A DNA stretch of 64,000 nt, taken from assembly GCA_030737835.1 (NCBI GenBank), contig CM060849.1, positions 20,010,074-20,074,073 on the forward strand, given 5' to 3'. The notes beneath the pieces are model-generated. The model was not told the DNA's origin and did no database searches. It worked only from the letters and a program-made list of their open reading frames with translations. Positions within the stretch are counted from its first letter, which is position 1, and every line of letters begins with the position of its first letter. The stretch comes from Acorus gramineus (taxonomy: Eukaryota; Streptophyta; Magnoliopsida; Acorales; Acoraceae). Below, piece by piece: positions 57,616-64,000 of the stretch. A program made the translations under genes and the position numbers.

Positions 57616-59886
57616 AATTTTTTTATAAAACTCAGTATCAGTTTTTGTACTTCTATTACAAATTTTGCATTTTAGATATATTATACTGATTCAAACCAAG
57701 TTTTATTGTATACTGTTCATTCTTTATTTGATCTCGAATTTGTTATTATTTTTATAAATAATATGTGCAACAAATGATATCAAAGTGATTTTTGGGTACC
57801 AAAAATAATAATTCCGATTACAACAGTGCAACACATTGGCATTCCCTTAATAGTCCCCTCATATAGGAAAATAAAATAAATGAAATCTAGATTTGGATAA
57901 ACAAATAGGAGTAACAAATATTCAAAGAAACAAACAGCCAAGCATAAAAAACCAGTGGGCCATTAAACGATATTTTTGATGAGTTGATTATATTTGAATC
58001 TAAATAAGTTATAAGAAATCTCAAATTCAAATAATTGCTATCTTTGATTGTTGAGTACTTTTTAGATGGAATACATTGATCCCATGAAAATTAGGAAAGT
58101 AAGAAATAAATCTAAAATGAACAAGGAATGAAAATTAATCCACTTAATCTTTCCCAAATCAGCTTTGTCCCTTATTAAGTTATCATCGCTTTAAAATGTG
58201 ACTTAGATATAAAAGTTGTGTTCGCGTATAAAAATATCTATAAATTTCATTTTAAGAAGCCGAAGTCTAGCGCGTCTCGGTAGTCTTTAAAAGCTCATTG
58301 ATGCCTTGTTCACTCCACTCTATTCATTTTTTAGCTAAATTTTTTTTTCACTATTAATTCACATGTTACTAAAAAATTGCTGATACACTTAATCTGTTGT
58401 GTAGCTCCATCTATAATTTTATATACAATGATAGCACAATATATATTATGCTATTGTAATGTATGAGATTCTAATATAATATGTGACAAACAAAATTTAT
58501 TTTTTTAAAATAAAAAAAATAAATTATTTTATCTCAACATATACTTTATTTTATGTAACAGTATATATTTCAATGAGATATTGTATAATATGATTTAAAA
58601 AAAATAATGTGGATTACGAATCAAGCTGCAATTGGAGTTGAATATATCATTTTCTCCTACTAAATCATGGCAATAAACTTGCATCAAGCCAATGCCATTC
58701 ACAAACCAATCTAGCTCTGATACTATATAAACTGTAATTTTCCAGAATTGTTTGATCAGACTTTCATCACGAGCACGCTTTAGAATTCTGAGGAGGAAAT
58801 AAGATAATATATGTGTGTAAATATTAGAAGTTATTAGTTTTTGTTATATTACATATGTAATATATTATTGTGTTATATGTGTAATAATATTATATAAATG
58901 GCTTCAATCTCTCTTTAATAGAATTAAGTCTCACTATTATTTGTCTCTCTGATTCTAACAGTCTCAAAACAGAATAATTTCACAGTGGTGGGCTTGGAGT
59001 GGACTTATTCTCTCAAGTCGGCGTGAGATGATGATTCCATCATCCTAATTTAAGCAGCATTTAGTAGCAGGATTATAAAACTAATTTTTTTTAAATACTG
59101 AGTTTTAAAACTGATTCTGTAAAAAGCTGTCCTCTCTTAGTTTTTAAAAAATGTAGATTTGGATACTATTTGTTTAAAATCTGTCTACAAGAAGCTGTTT
59201 CAATTTTTTAGTTTGGTTGTACAATTGCAAAAACAATTCTTAAATACAAAAATTACAAATCGTCCAATCAAATACAGTCTGGATCCTAAAACAACTAATT
59301 ATAGAAGGTATTACATATTTATATATCACCATGCACTTTTAACGAAGAAAATGTGCATTAAAATCACGAGACCAAATAAACAATATATTATCATAAAATA
59401 ATCAATTTAATAAAGGTACTATTGCTTAGTTGAATTATGTATAAAACTCATTTTAAAACAAGGCTTGTAAGTCAAATATTGCATCATTTGTGTAGAACCA
59501 GAAACAAAAACAAAAAACTCGAATAATCACAATACGTCACAGGTCACGTAGCTGGTGGGACAATCAAGTCAGCGATAACTACTCCCTCTCAAGAATCATA
59601 GGGGGTCATCTTATCTAAAAAAAAACAGAGCATTTATGTAGAGTTTTTGGTGGAGCATAGTTATCAAATGAAATCATTAATACTTTCAAGAACTTGTTGC
59701 CTTGTTGGAGATACTTGAATGGAAGGGTGGAAATGTTAACCAACATTTTAATTACAATCACTTTTACAACATTAACATGTTTTTGAATATCTTAAAAATA
59801 TATATATCTATCTAATTAAACACATACATACACAAGAGATGAAATATAAAATTAAATTAATTGAATACATAACTTCTTATATATTC

Positions 59887-59934
<48 letters not shown>

Positions 59935-62098
59935 ATATACTATATTAAAATGTCTACGTAAAATGCAGTCACGCCTTAAGTCATATTTTTTAAGGCCGGC
60001 CTCACGGAATTTGAAAATTATTTTTGTTATTATATATGGGAGTACGGATAGGAAAGAGAAAATTTATTGGCATGGATGAGTATTCTAAATTAGGGGCTTG
60101 AAGAGCAAAAAATCCAATTTGGGAACACATATTCTAAACATTGTTTCTTCATATATATATATATATATAAATAATTAATCGTGGAGTAATCAACAACGGA
60201 AGAAACACATAAAAAGGTGAGTTGAATGTGGACGCAATTTGAGTCCCTTCCGTTTGAGTCTTTCCAAAATAAAGTTGTTAACCGAACTAAGATCAAACTT
60301 ATTTTAGCCTCCGCTTAGATGGAGAAATTAAGGTTCATTTAGGTTAGATAGCTATACCAATTGAATAATTTTTTTATTTATTTATTTGTGTTTTTAGTTA
60401 TTTTTATTGAGAAATGTAATAATGAAATTTTTGTTGTTTAGTTGAATATAAATGGCTTTTTAGATAAAATATGAATAATGATTTATAAAAAATAAAAGAT
60501 TATTTGATACGGGGTAAGATGAAAATGTGATTTAACATTTGGACCCCTTTATATAAATTGAGTGAAATAACTCGATTCTAAAAAATTCCTGGAACAATTA
60601 TACTACACTATTATATATTTATCTAGCGTAGTAATAATACCTATTTATTCTACTTTGACAAACAACAAATATTTTTTTATTCACCCTTATCCAACCCTAT
60701 TCTTCATTATTCCTCGATCCAAAATTGGGGTTTAAAGTTCTATCCAACTCAAACATGAGGCTCAGCTCGATCAAACTCAATTTGGGTCAACAAATGAAAC
60801 TATATTTAGAGATATATATATTATAAAAAAAACTAATTATACTTAGTTAAATATTTTTTAAATGAATAATGCAAAATAATTATAAGGAGCGTCGATGTTA
60901 CATAACGTTAACTTATGGAGACAATTCAACGGTCGGGGTAGGTGATGAGGTTGCAGGAGGTTTAATGGAGGGGATAGAGAAAGGTTAACAAATTGAAAAT
61001 ATCATGTTTTTTTTTTATTATTTGATATTTACAGGGGGTTAAAAGAATATAACATTTTTAAGAATATGCTTCGAATATTTCAACTCTGTGATTAGTTTTT
61101 TAATTCAAAGGTTTTTTTGGATTTATGAGTGTGTTTTCAGATAGTTATATGGCTATATGGAAAATTCTACGTGAATAAATGGCAGATTACAAGCGGGTAT
61201 ATAAATTTTTCCCTATTTTTAAACATTGTTAGATTTATTTTTCATAGGATGCCTCAACAATCAGATACAAAGAAGATAAACATTGTTTATATATATATAT
61301 ATATATATATATATTATGTAATCTTTTAAGCCTGATCAATAGGAGAATCCCATTTGAATGCTTAACACACTAAACTGTTTATACTACATTAAATTTTAAA
61401 CCAAACTTTCATATAGTGATTTAACAAATCATCAAATAAACTTCCTTAGTTCGTTGTCAATGATTCTTATGTGATTCAAAAAGGATCCAATCTGTTGATT
61501 CAAGCAAAGACATACCCTTCAAATTTGATGTGCACAAGTCCTGTGCTGTCAGCAATTTTTAGGGGAAAGAAATTTACAAAAGGAATCTTCAGACCTTGTA
61601 CACTTTGGCCAATATATGAGTCAAATAATGGAAAAATGTACGATGAATGAGAGGCCAAGGATAAGGTTCTATTTTGTTAGGTGAGGCATCTTAGCTGTTC
61701 ATAATGTGCACGTCTTTCCATTATTTTTATTGTGAGCTACGTCTCTATTCATTGGTATCTCAGTATTTTTTGTTTGTGTGACCTATTTTTCCAATAATCT
61801 TGAAGTATCTTTTTGTATTATTTATTTGTGTGATTATAAAAATATTATAAATAATGCAATATTATATGTAGTTAGGACATTTTCTTTAAAATAACAAAGC
61901 ATGTATATGTTGAAACGCATGGCTATATAGAGACTGTTCATAACATTGTCCAAATGGGAACAAGAACCAATCAATGCGATACCAAGACACTGACACATGA
62001 TATCTCAAATGTCTAAAATGAAGATTTCTGTGACTATTTAAATCCTTATCACTAGGAATTAATATAGACTCTTATAAGTTTTATAACTCTATGATTAT
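57616..62098. other. Intergenic, no gene seen; repeats
   Basis: Holds a (TA)n run at about 59892-59930, shorter ones at 60152-60168 and 61288-61314, an inverted family-C copy at 59060-59285 and a likely family-B relative at about 60306-60733 (ends GCCTCCGCTTAGATGGAG and inverted AAACCCCAATTTTGGATC). No supportable exon. Confidence 0.5.
59060..59285 (-). repeat. Dispersed MITE-like repeat, family C, copy 3 (inverted)
   Basis: The reverse complement starts GACTGTATTTGATTGGACGA and carries GTAGACAGATTTTAAAC and AGAATCAGTTTTAAAACT, matching the copies at 4447 and 25640 in the same order. Confidence 0.5.
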
Positions 62099-62404
62099 TA
62101 GGGGTGTGTTTGTACACAAATTAAAAGAGAAAATGAAAAAAAATAAGAAAATTTGAATCAAACGAAAAGTGATGAAAAGTAAAATATTTTACTTTTAATC
62201 CATTTTCATGGTGTTTTTTTCTCAAATTTTCACTTATGAGACAGAAATTTTTTTTTTCATTTTTTTTAATAAGACAAATTAAGGGAGGAAAAATAATAGA
62301 AAATTTTGTATTTCCTTGTTTGACAAAAACAATAGATTTTTTTAATAGTCAAAGAATTTTTTTTTTTTTTTCATCAGTTTCCTTCTGCCACGAACACACA
62401 CTAG
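62099..62404. mobile_element. Inverted-repeat MITE (family E), copy 2
   Basis: Left end AGGGGTGTGTTTGTACAC and inverted right end CTAGTGTGTGTTCGTGGC, with AAAAGTGATGAAAAGT-type interior words shared with 52212-52566. No clear target duplication. Confidence 0.6.
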
Positions 62405-63671
62405 ATTTAATTGGGATCTTCTAAATAAATCAGCCATCTGGATCACAACGAAGAGGGGGACCACTGGTTGGACAGTGATGAAACAATGAGGGATGAAAAC
62501 TGGAAGATCAGGTGGTCCATCTTCATTCACGTGCTTCAGTGGTCTCCTCTAAGGTTCCAACGAAAACATTCACCAACTTTTTTTTTTGGTCTCTCATGTC
62601 TATCACAGAATAGATAAGCTGAAGCTGTTTTTCAAAGTTGGTTCAATCTTCAAACCATGACTGACTTGCAGGGGACCATCTTCTGAAGACTCTTGATTAG
62701 GAGACAAGTTCATCTCTTACCACTAATGCAACCAATAATCACATGCTGTTTAGTTTACTCAGTCATGCTTCTTAGTTCTTACCCCTGAATTAGGTTATTC
62801 ATGATAGATAATTGGAATAGTAAATAAGTTATTTTATGTTTGGTTGTTTTTTTAGTTATTCACGTTGAAAATAATAATAATAATTTTTTTATTATTTAGT
62901 TGACCACGAATAAATTATATATAAAAAAATGAATAAGATATAAATAAATATTCATAAAAAACGAAAAAATAATTTGAAATGTAAACCTCTCTGATTTATA
63001 AGAGGTGAAAGTGTGATTTAACATGTAGATACTCATTATATCTGTGGTATAAATTGGATGAAATAATTCAATTTCAGAGAGATCAGAAATATCAATATAA
63101 CAATTCTACTTTATTCTCTCAATCAAAACAGTTTTTTTTTTTTTTCCTTTATAACATATTTTTTTGAATGAAAATGTAAGCATATCTATTCATATAAAAT
63201 AGACCATGTCCAAATGGTGATGAAGAGAAATAGAAGAAGAACATACAGAAAAAGAAATAAAAGAGTACAAGAATAACAAAGAACGAAAGTGACGGGGACG
63301 GAGGGGTGAAAAAGGTTTCTACACCCCTTTTATAACACATTACCACTGATATTCCACATCTATTCTGCTAACCAAACGGTAAGGTTTTCCTTTGAGGAGA
63401 ATGACATTAAATTAGGCAAACCTATAGGCAGATGAGCACAAAGGCATGTTACATGTCCTCAAAACAACCATAGAAAATTTTGATTCCTGGCTAGTTGTTT
63501 CACAACACATTTTGCGTGCATGGCTTAGGTTAGGCCTTTCTCTATTATTAATGTGGGGATTGTTACATTCAATCTTTCAATTCATTTCGCCTCCCCGGAT
63601 TGTAAATGAAAATGTTACAATTAAACATTCCCAATTTCCTAATTTTACAAAAGCATTTTGGCTATAGCTTA
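62405..63671. other. Intergenic, no gene seen
   Basis: Includes about 62793-63120, whose words (TTTTATGTTTGGTTGTTTTT, GACCACGAATAAATTATA, AATAAGATATAAAT) are shared with 27420-27790. No supportable exon. Confidence 0.5.
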
Positions 63672-63941
63672 GAACATCTCCAACCACACTCCATATCTCT
63701 AAATTTGAAAGGTGGTATGCTCCACATTAATATTAGACTCATTTTAAAGATCTTAATGATATCTTTTCAATGATATAATTTTTATATAAATAAATTAATA
63801 ATAATAATATTTATTAATGAATTATCATATAATATTATATTTTTATAAAAAAAAATAAAAATGATGGTTGAAGTGCAACACCCTCCAAACACGAATTTTT
63901 TTCTAACCATCCATATTTAAAGACTTAAATTGGAGATACTC
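63672..63941. mobile_element. Tourist-like (PIF/Harbinger) MITE
   Basis: 270 bp, flanked by TTA at 63669-63671 and 63942-63944, with termini GAACATCTCCAACC and inverted GAGTATCTCCAATTTAAG. This is the same terminal type (GAGCATCTCCAA) as the 15299-15644 element but with a different AT-rich interior. Confidence 0.8.
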
Positions 63942-64000
63942 TTATATCCCTAAATCCAAAACCACTAGTCACTCCAATCTAGTCCCAGCAATGCTCTTCC

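Noticed and set aside
1-64000. CRISPR arrays, operons, tRNA or rRNA genes
   Set aside because: None seen; the intron-bearing genes and repeats show this is plant nuclear DNA.

Overview
The window is nuclear DNA of a flowering plant. Genes are intron-bearing with GT-AG splicing, carry plant-specific families (PIN auxin carrier, PIRL leucine-rich-repeat protein, OXS3-like protein) and sit in very AT-rich intergenic DNA full of short non-autonomous DNA transposons (MITEs). The 5' exons of several genes (beta-COP 17.3-18.2 kb, PIN2 41.4-42.0 kb, PIRL 10.5-11.2 kb, OSTC) are strikingly GC-rich, especially at third codon positions. That pattern is commoner in monocots than in eudicots, so a non-grass monocot is my best guess, but it is only a guess.

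Layout. 0-8.6 kb: no gene; a CACTA-type transposon end and two related inverted-repeat elements just before the first gene. 8.97-11.21 kb (+): PIRL-type LRR gene. 11.2-16.3 kb: no gene, but a ~421-bp direct duplication of the flank downstream of the next gene. 16.28-16.84 kb (-): OSTC subunit of oligosaccharyltransferase, head to head with 17.31-23.68 kb (+): coatomer beta subunit. 24.88-25.50 kb (-): PTRHD1-like peptidyl-tRNA hydrolase-domain protein. 28.29-31.14 kb (+): UGNT1-like nucleotide-sugar transporter. 31.2-39.4 kb: repeats, including an LTR-like fossil with a nested GGGTT-rich transposon and two abutting Tourist-type MITEs. 39.45-41.99 kb (-): PIN2-type auxin efflux carrier, with a 1.24-kb inverted-repeat element inserted close upstream. 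44.8 kb: LINE reverse-transcriptase relic. 46.57-48.44 kb (-): prefoldin subunit 1, whose frame needs a 7-nt microexon. 49.16-51.51 kb (-): ARPC3, whose first coding exon is only the ATG. 51.9-54.4 kb: MITE cluster. 55.77-56.67 kb (-): OXS3-like protein. 56.7-64 kb: no gene, several MITEs.

All nine gene models were spliced by hand from the sequence and close in frame at the expected family lengths. A tenth, OSTC, is a single exon. The genes do not form one pathway, though OSTC, beta-COP and the sugar-nucleotide transporter all serve the ER-Golgi system, and prefoldin and ARPC3 serve the cytoskeleton. I found no tRNA, rRNA, CRISPR array or novel multi-gene system. The most distinctive content is in gene architecture and in unusually clean transposon footprints.
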